Assembly: GCA_001414485.1 (NCBI GenBank)
Contig: LLEY01000018.1
Span: forward strand, 522,487-586,486
Direction of reading: 5' to 3'
Length of the DNA: 64,000 nt
Source: Calycina herbarum
Taxonomy: Eukaryota; Ascomycota; Leotiomycetes; Helotiales; Pezizellaceae
Every line of letters starts with the position of its first letter. Position 1 is the first letter of the stretch. Shown here one piece after another: positions 32,388 to 43,459 of this stretch. Under the pieces are notes generated by a model, which worked only from the letters and a program-made list of their open reading frames with translations, was not told the DNA's origin and searched no databases. The position numbers were made by a program, and so were the translations under genes.

Positions 32388-33990
32388 TTAATCCGTAGCA
32401 GCACCCAAGTCAATTGCTTCAGCAAGCCATTTCCACAACCGCCTATCCGCCACGAAAGATTTACTAAACAATGAAACCATAGTAAGTTTTCTCGCGATAG
32501 CCTTATTTTGAATCCCCTCATCTGATTTCATAAAACTCTCTTCCTCGTCTCGCCTTATCTTTTCTATAGGACGTTCGTATTCCACGAGTTCTTCAGCCAA
32601 ATCCACAAACTCTTTCTCTTTTCGCAATTTTCCAAACATCAAGGGGATATTTGGCTCCTCCTCGGTCTTGAACACCAAAGTGTAAAGTTCTGTGAAGTAA
32701 TGATAGTCTTGTAGTCCATCAAGCATTACAAGACGTGTGAAGAGCCAAGCTTGTCGTGTGGTCTCCCATAAATTGCCCGGTAGACTTGCATCGCCTCTTT
32801 CACTCAATTGGTCGACAAACCGCTTTTGAATATAGGAGATAGACTTAAATCAACGTCATCTCTAGGATGCGGGAAGCTCGGGGTCGTAAGGAGTGTTGAC
32901 ATAGGAACAGTTGAAGACAAGGCCCAGTCAATGATGCAAGTGATGTTGAACTCATCATCGATAAAGATGTTGCTGGTGCTAAGATCCGGATGACTGAGTG
33001 GGTACCCTTCAAAACAACCCGAGTTCCCAGAAGTTTGCTCACAGATTGAAGGTATCATTTTTTGAAGGAAATGGCCAACCATGCAGTAGTCAACCCGGTT
33101 TTTACTGCTATCAAGCTTTAATCCTATGGCAGCGAAGTAATTCCACTGATCGACGGCACGTCGATGTTGGATATAATCTTCATACTCCGTCAGTTTTGGG
33201 ATTGGAGCGAAAAAAATGTGTTGTTCGATCGGGAGTTCTTTGACATGAAGAAGGAATGCTGAAAGAAGTGCCTCATAATATTTGTGCTCGTGTCGAAACG
33301 GTCCTCTTGGAATGTCATCCTCTAAGAGATCTCTCTGGTGGAAGATCAATGCGGGGGAAAGGCACTTCTTGATTTCGTATTGTCCATTTTCTAGAAACAG
33401 CGACCCGAGTTTGTTGAAACGCATTTGAGACAGTTGAGCAGTGATTTTTCCAAGTTGTTCCATTATCTTCTCCTTATCTGGTCGCTTGAGAAATGGGAAA
33501 TTCTTGCGCAGCCTGTCTCTCCCCTCCGGCATCTTATCCCAATCGAAATTAGAGAGGGGAGATCCGGGCGCCTTGCTCATAAGAATGAAGGGTATTCCCA
33601 CAACATTGTCCCCAGAAGCACTTCAAAGAGGGTCAGAATTAATACTATGAGAGGATTCAAGTTTTGATAATCATACTTGTAATCAAATATATCCGGCACA
33701 GGAACTGAACTGTTCTGTCTGATATACTTCATAGTCGCAACCTCGCTTTTGAGCAACTCCGCCGTTGTTTCGGGTGAACTGTAGTATGGTTTTCGGGGTG
33801 AGCGAAACACCCATTCCACTCCATCTTTGAATACAAGAAAAATCGCCCAATTCAAAGCTCCAGACCGTGGACTTTGATTGAGGTCGCACACGCATGGTAC
33901 GTGACGAAGGTTTTCTGCGAGCTGTGTGAGGGCTGGTGTGTCGAATTTTGCATAGAGGAACACTTGTGGCGGTTTTGGTTTTTCAGACAT
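32388..33990 (-). CDS. APH-like aminoglycoside phosphotransferase/choline-kinase family protein, with frameshift
   Basis: Exon 1 (33990-33677) and exon 2 (from 33620) join over a 56-bp intron (GTATGA...TTGAAG) to give the typical PDIFDYNASGDNVVGIPFILMSKAPG segment. The kinase core follows, with a catalytic loop HPDLSTSN near 33000-32970 and a metal-binding IDWAL just after. This frame stops at 32804. The expected C-terminus (LPGNLWETTRQAWLFTRLVMLDGL and on to 32388) is in the next frame, shifted near 32815-32835, with no plausible intron between. Fungal APH-fold proteins of this type form large families of unknown substrate. The shift would remove about 140 residues beyond the catalytic site, so the gene may be dying or hold a sequence error. 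Confidence 0.7.
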
Positions 33991-36900
33991 CGAATGTAAT
34001 GGTAGTTATGATGAAAACGTGAAAGACAGTGGAAAGAGGATTGGGTTGTGTTGGCTCTTGTTTGTATATATACTTATGTAATCCTGGTTGCTAGACCCTA
34101 TTGGCTGTAACTTAACTCCACTTTTTCAATCACATTGGAACGCTGCTTTCAAGTCAAACATCTATTCCCATAACTTCCCTAGGTATCAGTTAAGGTAATG
34201 CAGTTTCTGCTAGGTACCGCGATAATTTCATTAGCACATTGTCCACAAGTTCTCTACAAGCAGGGGATCTGGCAAGGCAGCGGCAACTCGCGAGCAACCC
34301 TCTTGACTCTTGGAAGTAACTACAAAGTTACATAGGTATTGTTACCCGGATCTACGTACCCGTCAGACATGTAACATGACCTGATAATGAGGCCTTTGAT
34401 AAAGCGTTTAACGGGTTACAGTGAGTTGCGAATTAAGCTTCTCTTTTGACGATATTTTATAAACCGTGCGTTTTTAGAATTTTTCTTATTTCCTAGATAC
34501 TCTTTCCCTCTTTACTTAATAACAACGTATGTTATTATATCCCGAAGAATAGCTAATAAGAGCTCTATACCCTCTTTCTTACTCTATAAACTTTTTAGGA
34601 AGAAAATAGATACTTTTATATATATCTAAATTTTTATAGGGTCTTAGTAGAGACTACTTAACTTTATAGAGGTGTGAAAATTTTTCTTATGAAAAGGGGG
34701 TTTTTTAAGAATTAACTATTACTAAGTTTATTCTTATTATACTTACTTAGATATAGTAATAAATAGAGAGGGGGTATAAGAAGATATAGTAGTTCTTTCT
34801 AGCTAGGTCTTATATCTTAAAGAGTACTTTAGTTTTCTGTTTTCTAAAATAAATTAGGAAAAAACCTAGGAAGAAAAAAGCACGATTTATAAAAAAAGTG
34901 GTAAAAAGGAAGCTTAATTCGTAACTCACTGTATTCGGAATTCTTCGATATTTTCTTCAGTAGCCACTGCACGATTGTTGGTGATGAGTTTCGAAATGAA
35001 ATGCGGAAATGCGGAATACTCTGTTGGTTTCTTGATTGAAAGCCCGAGAAGATTTTGCTATCAATGAATGTACTCCCTTCGAGAAAAAGAATCATCTCAT
35101 CTCATCTCATATTCTCTAAACTTCACTTTCTACTACAAAATTAAAAAGATCTGAGAGTTGGAGCAAGGGGGACGTCTCAACCACCACCAGTAGTACTACT
35201 CTCCATTATGTTAGCTTCCCTTTTGCATCCCAATTTCAGTCTCCAAGCGAAGATAGATCATCAATGAGGAAACCGGGGAAACCCACAATGTTTATGCCCA
35301 GTACATTCGTCAACGCTTTACATAAGCGAGGTCAAACGGTGGGGTAGGACTGTGTCTGTTGTTGGAATTCATGATCGTTCTCGCTAGCTTGTTTTTCCAC
35401 TCAGGGGTTCAAATTGTGTAAACTACTTTGAAGCATATATGTATATTTGGGGAATTCGTCAACTATTAAATTGATGTTTGTTGTTTTTTTGTTCAAATCT
35501 TTGGAAAAACACTTCAAGAAAAGTTGTGAATCGCGATGGTCGCAGACCAAACACACAATGATTTATCTTACGTGCAGGTAATAGTGTCCTGTTATTCTAT
35601 TTGATTACTCTAAGTCTTTAGTATAATGTATTTTCTCAGGTGTATAAGGAATGCGTGAGATGCTACTTGAATTTGGGAATGGGTGTGGTAGAACAAAAAA
35701 ATACGAAATATTGCTTCAAAGAATAACCATATAACAAAAAATGAGATTGTAGGGACGAGGACGCACTAACGCTATAGCAAGCTGACAGTCAACCAAATTC
35801 GAGATCGAGATGGCAAATACATTGACAAAAATGAGGATGGAAGTAAGCTGGTACCATCTTCATTCACACGCTCATGCCACTTTCGCCGCTTCATGATCCA
35901 CCACTGACCCCGCCAGCAAAACCTTGTCGAAGGAAAGCTCACAAACATAGTTTTCGGGACCTCTGGATAACTGGATAACAATGCCACTTCAAGAGAAGTT
36001 ATCGATCATACTGTTAAAGACAAGGACATTTTTGGAGGAAATACCAATGTAGATGATCTCATAAATTAACAGGGCAATGAAAAAGAAGCTACATTAGAAA
36101 TGATGTAGTTAAAGAAAAAGAAAAGCTTGGTGAAGCTCTCCTGACAAGTCCCCCATTTCCACTGAAGGACCCCCAGACCTTGAGACCAATTTAAAGGCTG
36201 GTTACACAGAATCCATAATTACCTCAACGAAAGATCAAACAATCAAACAACGATAATCCGACTGATTGTTTCCCCCAGTTTCCAGAAGATGACCTCAGAA
36301 CAGACGGGAGGGTTCAGGACTTTCGTGCACACGTGATCTGAGTGATTTTGCTTCAACTTGAAGGGCCTGCACTCTATAGTCTCCACGCAAATAGAAGTTT
36401 CAAACAGCTGTTCACTGTATAACTAGCACGTGTCCTCAACTCTGAGTCAATATGGTTTCGTGGCCTCCTTCGTCATCAGCAGATGTAGCCATCGCGACAT
36501 TTCCTCGTGCCTGACGCGATCACATGTAAAGAATCGGCAGGAATAGCTGTTGAAGCTCATTGAAAGGAGAGCAAAGATAGGAGTATGTATGTTTTTGAAG
36601 GAAATGGACACTATGCGGTTGCTCTATGGATTCGAAGCTATCCGCAGAGGTGTGGTGAATGGAAAGGGGTAGAAGTTGGGTTCAGCAGTTGAGCAATTGT
36701 TGGTGACTTCATCTCGTCGTACCTGCCCATGGCAACAAAAGCGGCATTGAATAGATCTCGGTGTTCCACCTTGTAGCATTCGATATATTATCCTAGAAGA
36801 AGTTTAGATCAATGTAGAGTCTTAATCCAGATCAATTGAGGGTGCTTTATCCTAGATGGTCTGGAGTAATAGGTTGAGCTGTGCCGTGTGAGGACAAGTA

Positions 36901-37262
36901 GAAGACCCGAATTGCTGGTGAATGCCGCTTTGCTGGAGAGGAAGATGTGGCTGTGCCACACGTCATCAAGCCACAATTTGAGAACCTGGAAAGCAAGGTC
37001 GTGTGCCCACCAGGCTAGCCTGATTCGCTTGCTCCTCCCTTTAATAAATTCGCCTTGAAGTTGCCCACCATCGCCCATCCACAAATCCGGTTCTTTCCCT
37101 AGACAGCAACCAAAACCTCATCCCATCCCAGAAATCCCATCTGCCAGATATCTGCCTCAAGAGTATCATCCTCAAGAACCTCTTCCCTACTCTTTTTGGT
37201 CGCAGACAATCGCCTTCGCTATCCTGCAAGACCCGACCCGATCTCCTCACGAGCTCGCAACC
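33991..37262. other. Large intergenic region (3.3 kb) with one transposon relic
   Basis: It holds the promoter of the APH-like gene at its left end, a Tc1/mariner-type miniature element (34419-34931), a CTCAT microsatellite at 35095-35111 and the promoter of the reticulon at the right. Small open frames (for example near 35772-35987 and 36809-37084) show no support. Confidence 0.5.
34419..34931. mobile_element. 513-bp non-autonomous Tc1/mariner-type element, RIP-degraded
   Basis: The termini are CAGTGAGTTGCGAATTAAGC at the left and, on the other strand, CAGTGAGTTACGAATTAAGC at the right. Similarity continues to about 54 bp, including TTTTATAAAYCGTGC. TA flanks both ends (34417-34418 and 34932-34933), the Tc1/mariner target duplication. 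The interior is AT-rich with few CA/TG, so RIP has reached it although it is short. It is too small for a transposase and none is readable. The ends differ from those of the Fot1-like elements at 1-11.6 kb. Confidence 0.8.
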
Positions 37263-38597
37263 ATGTCCGACTTTACGTCCAACGATACGGCGATCCCTTC
37301 TATCGAGAAGACCTCCAGCAATGGCTCCACCGGTCTCGAGAACGCAAAGAACAGTGTGATCAACAGTAAGGTATGTCGCTGCTCTGCATCATCTTATCTT
37401 GGGCTTCCTGAACTCCGCGTTGCTAACACTTGAAACAGTTGCTCCAAGCTCCGAAGCTCCCTTTCACACCACTAACCAGCGTTCCTAGACGCTTCCGCCG
37501 CAGCCAGCGCAGTTGCAAACCACCCTGTAACCCAGAGTGTTACTAATGGTAAGCACTCAATTGTTGTTCATGGAAAAATCCATTGTTGACCTTTCCCTAG
37601 GCCCCATTGCGGACAGCGTCAAAGACCAACATGCAAAGACTCAAGCCGAATTCTCGAATCTCGCTGCCTCCCGCACAACACCAGCAACTCCAGCTGCCAC
37701 CGGTCAACAGCTCACACATTACCACTCCTTCTTCACGAGCCTGTTGTCATGGAACAATCCCCGAGCCTCCGGCATTGCCTTCGCCTCCATTGTCTCGTTT
37801 ATCTTCGCTGCCCGATATCTCGATGTCCTCCGATACACATTCAAGGTTACATATATGACACTGGCTGTGACTGTGTTGGCTGAGATTGCTGGAAAGTCAA
37901 TCTTGTCCACCGGGCTTACTTCTCAATTTCGCCCAAAGAAGTATTATACCATTTCCAAGTCGACACTCGATTCCCTCACCGCGGACGTCCACGAGCTTAT
38001 CAACTTCTTCGTCATTGAGTCTCAGCGTATTCTCTTCGTCGAGAATGTTGCTGTTTCTGCCGCTGTAAGTGTTGCATATATTCTCTGCAAGGTTATTGCT
38101 GACAATTCTAGGCTTTCCTCGGTTCCTTCATCTCCTACTTCTTGATCAAGTTTGTTCCATTCTGGGGTCTTACTCTTCTTACCACCACCATTGCCTTCAT
38201 TGCACCACTCGTGTACAAGACCAACAAGGAGGTTATCGATCACTATCTCGCCCAAGCTGCCGATATCGCAAACCAACAAACCAAGCAAGTTCGTGAGATT
38301 GCCAGCCACCACGCTGCTCGTGCTACCGAAACCACCAAGCAATACGTTGGAGACTACTCTCACAAGGCACAAGAGCTCATTGGTGGCGCTCGTGGTCGAT
38401 CCAACTCTCCAGTTGCATCTGCCAAGCCAGTCAAAACTGAGGCAATCAAGACTGAGCCAGTTGCTGAGAAGGAAACCATCCCCTCCTACAAGGATGAGGA
38501 TTTCCCAGCCGCACCAAAGGTCGAGTTTAACGCTCCACCTTCAGTTGAGGAGTCTATCGCTTCTATGAAGACTGAGGACCCTTTGATTGCCGCATAA
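37263..38597 (+). CDS. RTN1: Reticulon-like endoplasmic reticulum shaping protein
   Basis: Four exons. The last two are firm (37601-38064 and 38112-38597, intron GTAAGT...TTCTAG). The first (from ATG 37263 to about 37365) and second (about 37477-37541, ending AATG before GTAAGC) are joined by an intron whose exact edges are ambiguous: donors at 37366 or 37371, and acceptors around 37470-37490. The reticulon domain starts at SLLSWNNPRASG and has two long hydrophobic hairpins, SGIAFASIVSFIFAARYLDV with VTYMTLAVTVLAEIAG, and AFLGSFISYFLIKF with WGLTLLTTTIAFIAPLVY. The tail is amphipathic (DHYLAQAADIANQQTKQV), then charged, with a TKTE/VKTE-type ending. Reticulons curve ER tubules and act near nuclear pores. 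Length fits fungal Rtn1 plus a tail. Confidence 0.88.
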
Positions 38598-39975
38598 AGT
38601 GTCAACGAGCGACAGTCTCGGGAGCTACCTACGACAATGGAAACGTAATAATGTGATGCATGGTGCGTGGTATGGGAAGTGGGGGGAAAAGTAAAAATAT
38701 GGATATGATCCGACGAGGTATGAGGAATGACTCGATGCAGCGTGGATGAATATGGACTTAGCAGGTACTTATGACACTCATGAGGGCTGCTGTATTATGT
38801 ATTGGTGATTTGCGATGGTTTTTGCGTTTCCTTCTTACTCGGTCTGCTTGGCAAATCCTGGATCGGTTCTCCATTGGGCTTTGTTTACGGGTCAGTCATG
38901 CGGGTTTTACTTTTTATAGCATGGCTTGCGTTATCCTTTGTTTTCTCTGTTTATGGATGACGAGGGCCACTTAGATTGTGGAAGATGGATATGAATTTGA
39001 TTTTTGAGCCTCTCATATGTTGTGGTCCATGAATTGTAATGTGATTTCCTTTTCCTTAACCTCTCGTCTTGGTTATATTTCCAAGACTCGAAGAGTTATG
39101 GAAGGATCAAAGCAGGCGTGATGCAATTGATTGATTGTTTTGACTATGTGCCGATTCCCGGATCCCGAGCCTAGGTCCCAGATACAATTTTCACCTACGT
39201 CACGATGCTTATTGCGGAGAGTATTTTGCTTATTAGGTCGGTCCATGTCTCCACCTGTGGCGCCCACTTCCTTATCTATGAGAAAATAATTCTTGTGGAA
39301 CTTGTGCTGTTTATGTAGTTTGTGGTATTCATAGCAAGCAGTGGGCTTAGATTTGTTATGTTCGCTCACGCCTTCTTTTTATTACGTCGAGGTTGTACTC
39401 GTAGGAAAGTCCAAGAAGGGAATTTTTACAGAGAGAATTGGAGGGCAAGGGGTGAGTAATGGGAAGGGAGAAGAGGGACCTGGTATTTAAACCGTCTGAT
39501 CTATGAAAATGTTTGGGGGGATTGCGAGCTGCTACTATACGTTTGGCTGGTGGTTATGAGTGTTTGACACGAGTAAGGTCTTATTGTTTGTTCTTCAGGC
39601 CATCCCTCCCCCATTCTTCTTGTAGCGCGCCTTTTTGGAGACGGGACGATGTAGAAGTGATTCTTGATTTAGTGCTTGTAAACATCGTTCCGGGGGGATA
39701 GAGTAAATATCTTTTAAAGAGGGCGTTTTTAGAAGAAATCACATTTTGAAGAAGCTAAAGATATTTTAAGAGGCTTAAAAGAAAAATCACATCCCAAAGC
39801 AGTTTACGATATTTATACAGAGTGAAGAAAGAATCATTTGCTCATACTCATCCTCCCAGTATCCTACCCCCGACTCCCCCGATTCCCCAGACCACTAAAT
39901 CCATAATCATAATCATCCACGCTGATTTTCTACCCCATTCCTCACATCCTCTCCTCTCCTCTCCCTCTGCTCGGC
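38598..39975. other. Intergenic region, no gene seen
   Basis: 3' flank of the reticulon and 3' flank of the convergent coiled-coil gene. The only longer frame (39073-39369, -) is His/Lys-rich with no domain and is not supported. Confidence 0.5.
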
Positions 39976-40983
39976 TTAAATGTCCCAACCGGTGATGGAA
40001 TAGAAAACACCCGAACTCTTTGCTGTCGATTTATCTTTCTTGTCCTTGTCCTTGACATCCGACTTGTCCTTGCCATTTGATGTAGATCTGCAAGTTCGCT
40101 CCTCCTTGATAGCCTTAACCTCCTCCTTCAACTTCATCATCTCATCCAACTTTCCCTGTTCCCCCTCCTTCATCTCCTGCAAACGCTTCTCGAGGGAGGC
40201 GATGGAATGGTTGCATTTCTCGATGGGAGTTTGGAGGTTTGAGATTGCGAGGATTAGGGCTTCGTTGTGGGATTTCAGAGATGCGTTACGCCATTCTAGG
40301 GAGGTGGTGTGGACTTGTTTTAAGGTCTGGGATTGGGTGAGCGATGCGTTGCGCTCTTCAAGAGAGGTTACTTGTGCTTGGAGAGCGTCGTTCTCGGATG
40401 CGGTGGTGGATTGGATGTGAATGAGAGATGCATTTTGTTCTTGTAGAACTTGGATTTCCGCTTTCTTTGAGAATTCGCTTTCTGTGAGAATTGCGTTACG
40501 TCCTTCCAAAAAAGTAATGTGAGCTTGGGTAGCTTGTTAATATGAGGCTCGCTCGGCTTGGTACTCCTCTTGGCTTTGGGTAAGATAGGCGTTCTTCTCT
40601 TCAAGGGATGTGATATGTGCTTGGAGGCGTCGGGCATCTTGCTCGAGTGCGGCCTCGCTTGCCATTAGAGTTGCATTGTCGTCTTCTAGTGAAGCGATCA
40701 GAGAGTTCTTCTCGTCCAAGTCCTGCTCGTGTGCTGCGTTTCGATCATCAAACGAATCGATTTGGGATTGAAGAGCTCGCTTTTCGGTTGAGGTGTGTTG
40801 AAAAGCCTCGAGGCTTTGAGTGACTGATGTGTTATGTTTCTCTTCCAAGGAAGCGATGCGAGCCTCATTTTCATCCAAGGCTTGTTCTTGAGCTGCGTTG
40901 TCCTCCTCTAGGGAAGTGATACGAGCTTTCAGAGCTTGGTTCTCATCCTGTAAGGACTTGATTTGGGGGGCGGTACGCGTCAT
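39976..40983 (-). CDS. Coiled-coil repeat protein, interrupted by one in-frame TAA
   Basis: It starts MTRTAPQIKSLQDENQALKA and stays in one frame for 336 codons, with a single TAA at codon 149 (40539-40537). About 290 residues are heptad-rich coiled coil built of imperfect repeats around the words ITSLEExNAxLTQSQ. The end is a K/D/E-rich tail (KDKSDVKDKDKKDKS) and a short C-terminus GVFYSITGWDI. The stop lies inside the repeats and continues in frame afterwards; CAA to TAA (C to T in CpA) would explain it. The start word is shared with the next gene (41826-42599), so the two are paralogues. Function unknown; the layout suggests an oligomeric scaffold. It may be a pseudogene, or the stop a sequencing error. 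Confidence 0.6.
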
Positions 40984-41825
40984 ATTGAGGTCTGAGAGGA
41001 GAGAAGGGTTAGTATTGAAATGCTGGTGTCAGCAGATAGGGTTGTAACATACTAACTGTGTTTAAGTACTTTTTGTGAAGGTGAGATATTTTGCTGGTAC
41101 TTTAAGGCTTCTTCTGGCTTTTATTAGAGTATAAAGACTTGATGGATGTAGCTGTGGAAGGTGGGGAGTGGACGGGTATTTGACTACAAGAAATACTGGC
41201 AGGCTGACTGCTACACTTGCCAGTATTAAATTCACTCTTCCAAAGTATGTTTTATTTCAGGGGTGGTGGGGGCTACAAAACTTAAAGCGCTTCACTAGGT
41301 GAATGCTATTTATGGTTCACCTACCACTTCTACGGAGTATTAAAATTGAAGTCCTTTAAACATACACGTAACTTTCAAGGTTCAATGCTTGAAAATAAGT
41401 GACACAAACCTTAGCATGGTATATGTATTCATTCAATCTTGCAGGCGTACAGTTTTTAAATTTAAACCCACTTTCCGGTGCACATTTTCACGGCATCCAA
41501 AAGAGATTTTTTATCAGCACCCAATGGCACCCTTATAGAGAAGGCGACTTTTTGAAAACAAGCTTGTTGGAAGACAAGTAAAATTGTTTCTTGAATTAGG
41601 TAAGTAGTAAGTTTTTAGAATACGTTAAGGATCAGAGCATTTTTTCACTTCCACAAAACAGCTTGTAATAGTAAAACACAGTAGAGAAAGAATCAATTCA
41701 TGATACCTAGTAACCCATGTGTCATCCCAAGGACCTAGACTAATAAACAGAATCTCAAAACTCTACTAATCCACCACCAATTCTGTTCTTCCCTTTCTGT
41801 AAGTAATCTCCTCACATCAATTCTC
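40984..41825. other. Intergenic region between coiled-coil genes
   Basis: Promoter of the coiled-coil gene ending at 40983 and 3' flank of the one at 41826. A TTCACTCTTCCAA-type word near 41230 is echoed upstream of the next two genes (about 42818 and 43760), suggesting duplicated upstream DNA. No gene seen. Confidence 0.45.
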
Positions 41826-42599
41826 TTACTTTCTGGGTGTAATTGGGGCGGTCTCCTCCTCATTTGTCTTGGTTGCCTCAGCCACCATGCTTTGTTCAGC
41901 TTCCATAAGAGACTCCTTCATCTGATGCGGCTTGACTCGCTCAGCTTCCTTTTTCTTGAGTGGTTCCTTCAAGTTCTTCTCAAGAGTCTGGACCTCCTCC
42001 AACTTCTTCTCACCAGCATACAACTTTGGTAGCCCGAGAAGCTCTGCCAGTTCCGCGAGAGCCTTGAGAGTCACTCTAGTCTGAACCATGTCCTTCCGAG
42101 CCTTCTCCTTGAGTTGTTCCAATTCCTTCTGAAGGCCCTCATTCATCTTCTCAATCTCATCCAATTTCCCTTGCTCCTTTTCCTTCTCCTTCATAGCCGA
42201 GATGTGTCTCCTAAGGAATTCGTTGTCATCTCTGAGGTCGTTGAGGTGGTTCTTTAGGTCGGTCATGGTTCGGTTGAGGGACTTAGTGTCAGCTTCCAAG
42301 ACGGCGTTTTTCTCCTCGACAGAAGAAAGTTGCGCACGGAGAGATTCGTTCTCGGCTTGTAAAGCTTGGTTTTCGGCTTCGATAGCTTGGGCAGAAGATA
42401 GTTGAGTACAGAGAGACACATTGTCGGCCTGTAGAACAAAACACTCCTCTTTTGTCTTTGAGAGGTCTTCGATGGTTCCACAGAGGGATTGATCCAACGT
42501 GGTATGGTGTTCCAAGAGAGAGGAGAACCGAGTTTGAAGAGCTTGGTTCTCAGCTTCCAAGGTCTTTACGACCGAGGATTGGGGGGCGACACGTGTCAT
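41826..42599 (-). CDS. Coiled-coil protein, paralogue of the 39976-40983 gene
   Basis: A single exon; 257 residues from the ATG at 42599 (an upstream in-frame ATG at 42635 would add 12). The start MTRVAPQSS ... LEAENQALQTRFSSL matches the neighbour's MTRTAPQ ... LQDENQALKARITSL, which supports this start. Residues about 10-160 are a continuous coiled coil (IEAENQALQAENESLRAQLSSVEEKNAVL). A second helical, lysine-rich part follows (KMNEGLQKELEQLKEKARKD), with a LAELAELLGLPKLYAGEK segment near residue 195 and a short tail ending TAPITPRK. No enzyme motif. It is intact, unlike its neighbour. Probably a dimeric structural or adaptor protein. Confidence 0.75.
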   Translation of the reverse strand: MTRVAPQSSVVKTLEAENQALQTRFSSLLEHHTTLDQSLCGTIEDLSKTKEECFVLQADNVSLCTQLSSAQAIEAENQALQAENESLRAQLSSVEEKNAVLEADTKSLNRTMTDLKNHLNDLRDDNEFLRRHISAMKEKEKEQGKLDEIEKMNEGLQKELEQLKEKARKDMVQTRVTLKALAELAELLGLPKLYAGEKKLEEVQTLEKNLKEPLKKKEAERVKPHQMKESLMEAEQSMVAEATKTNEEETAPITPRK

Positions 42600-43042
42600 G
42601 ATGACGGATCTGAAGAAGATGATTAAGTGCTTCAAATTTAACTAGGTAACTTGGGGGAGAGAGTTGAAGTTACTTACTTTGTGTAATGTTGGAAATGTGC
42701 AATGAGCTTAACATTCAAAGAGCTATTTAGGCTGGCTACTTATAGCCAAAAGGGACGCTAGCAGCGCCAAGAGACTAGCTAAGTGAGTAGGCATGTGACC
42801 AGCAAGCAAGAGACTATTCACTCTTGCAATATGTAACTTGTGTCAAGGGTTGACTGTTTATTGGTATGTAACACTTGGAGACTTCTGGTCTGGCTTTGTG
42901 GTCAAGATGAGAAGACCTTTTGATACAAGAAGGGGTTCTGGGTAGGATATTTATAGGCTAGAAGTTTCTAAAAAAGAGGGTGGTTGGCTTGGTGAATTTA
43001 CCGGGGTAGGTGGACATTCTACGATTCACTGTCACGTTGCTG
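42600..43042. other. Intergenic region between coiled-coil genes
   Basis: 443 bp holding the upstream region of the 41826-42599 gene. It includes a CACTCTTGCAATATG-type word near 42820-42835 that resembles words upstream of the neighbouring genes. No gene seen. Confidence 0.45.
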
Positions 43043-43459
43043 TCACGTTAAATAGTGCACAAGCTCATATTCTTTCATTCCATCAACCCCCTCCTTGGAG
43101 TTCTTCTCTAAAAGTGCCAAGAGATCCTGCTTGAAAGTCTCAGTAATACCATCCTGCAGACCAAAGTTTTGCTTAAAGTCCTCAATAGTATTGGTGACCC
43201 AGGTTTGCATGGCTTCCATAGAAGTGCTGTAATCTGCAGCTTGGAATCCTTGGCTCTCATGTCCATCTTCAGCTGTGAGTCCTAGGACTTCGTTCAAGAG
43301 CTTCCGTGCGGCTCTATTTGCATCAAGTACACGGATCTCAAGTTCAAGTCTTTGGTTCTCGGCTTCAAGTCTTCGTCCTTCAGCTTCAAGTATCAGGGTC
43401 TCAGCTCGAGTTTGACGTAGTAGGGTTTCGAAGGTTTCCGCAAAGGAAGCACGGTCCAT
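43043..43459 (-). CDS. Small coiled-coil protein (138 aa)
   Basis: A single exon with ATG at 43459. Residues about 5-65 form a coiled coil with a striking Glu/Leu/Arg pattern (ILEAEGRRLEAENQRLELEIRVLDANRAARKLLNEVL). A less regular region of about 70 residues follows (MQTWVTNTIEDFKQNFGLQDG). It is third in a same-strand row with the two coiled-coil paralogues and shares the LEAENQ phrase, but it is not clearly homologous over its length. Function unknown. The intact frame, normal composition and neighbours support a real gene. Confidence 0.6.
   Translation of the reverse strand: MDRASFAETFETLLRQTRAETLILEAEGRRLEAENQRLELEIRVLDANRAARKLLNEVLGLTAEDGHESQGFQAADYSTSMEAMQTWVTNTIEDFKQNFGLQDGITETFKQDLLALLEKNSKEGVDGMKEYELVHYLT

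Noticed and set aside
37537..37600. ATG at 37537 as reticulon start
   Set aside because: It lies inside an intron (GTAAGC donor at about 37542, CCCTAG acceptor at 37600); the upstream ATG at 37263 with two small exons gives a better N-terminus.
39073..39369. 98-codon His/Lys-rich frame on the - strand
   Set aside because: Biased composition without a domain; lies in the 3' flank of the reticulon.
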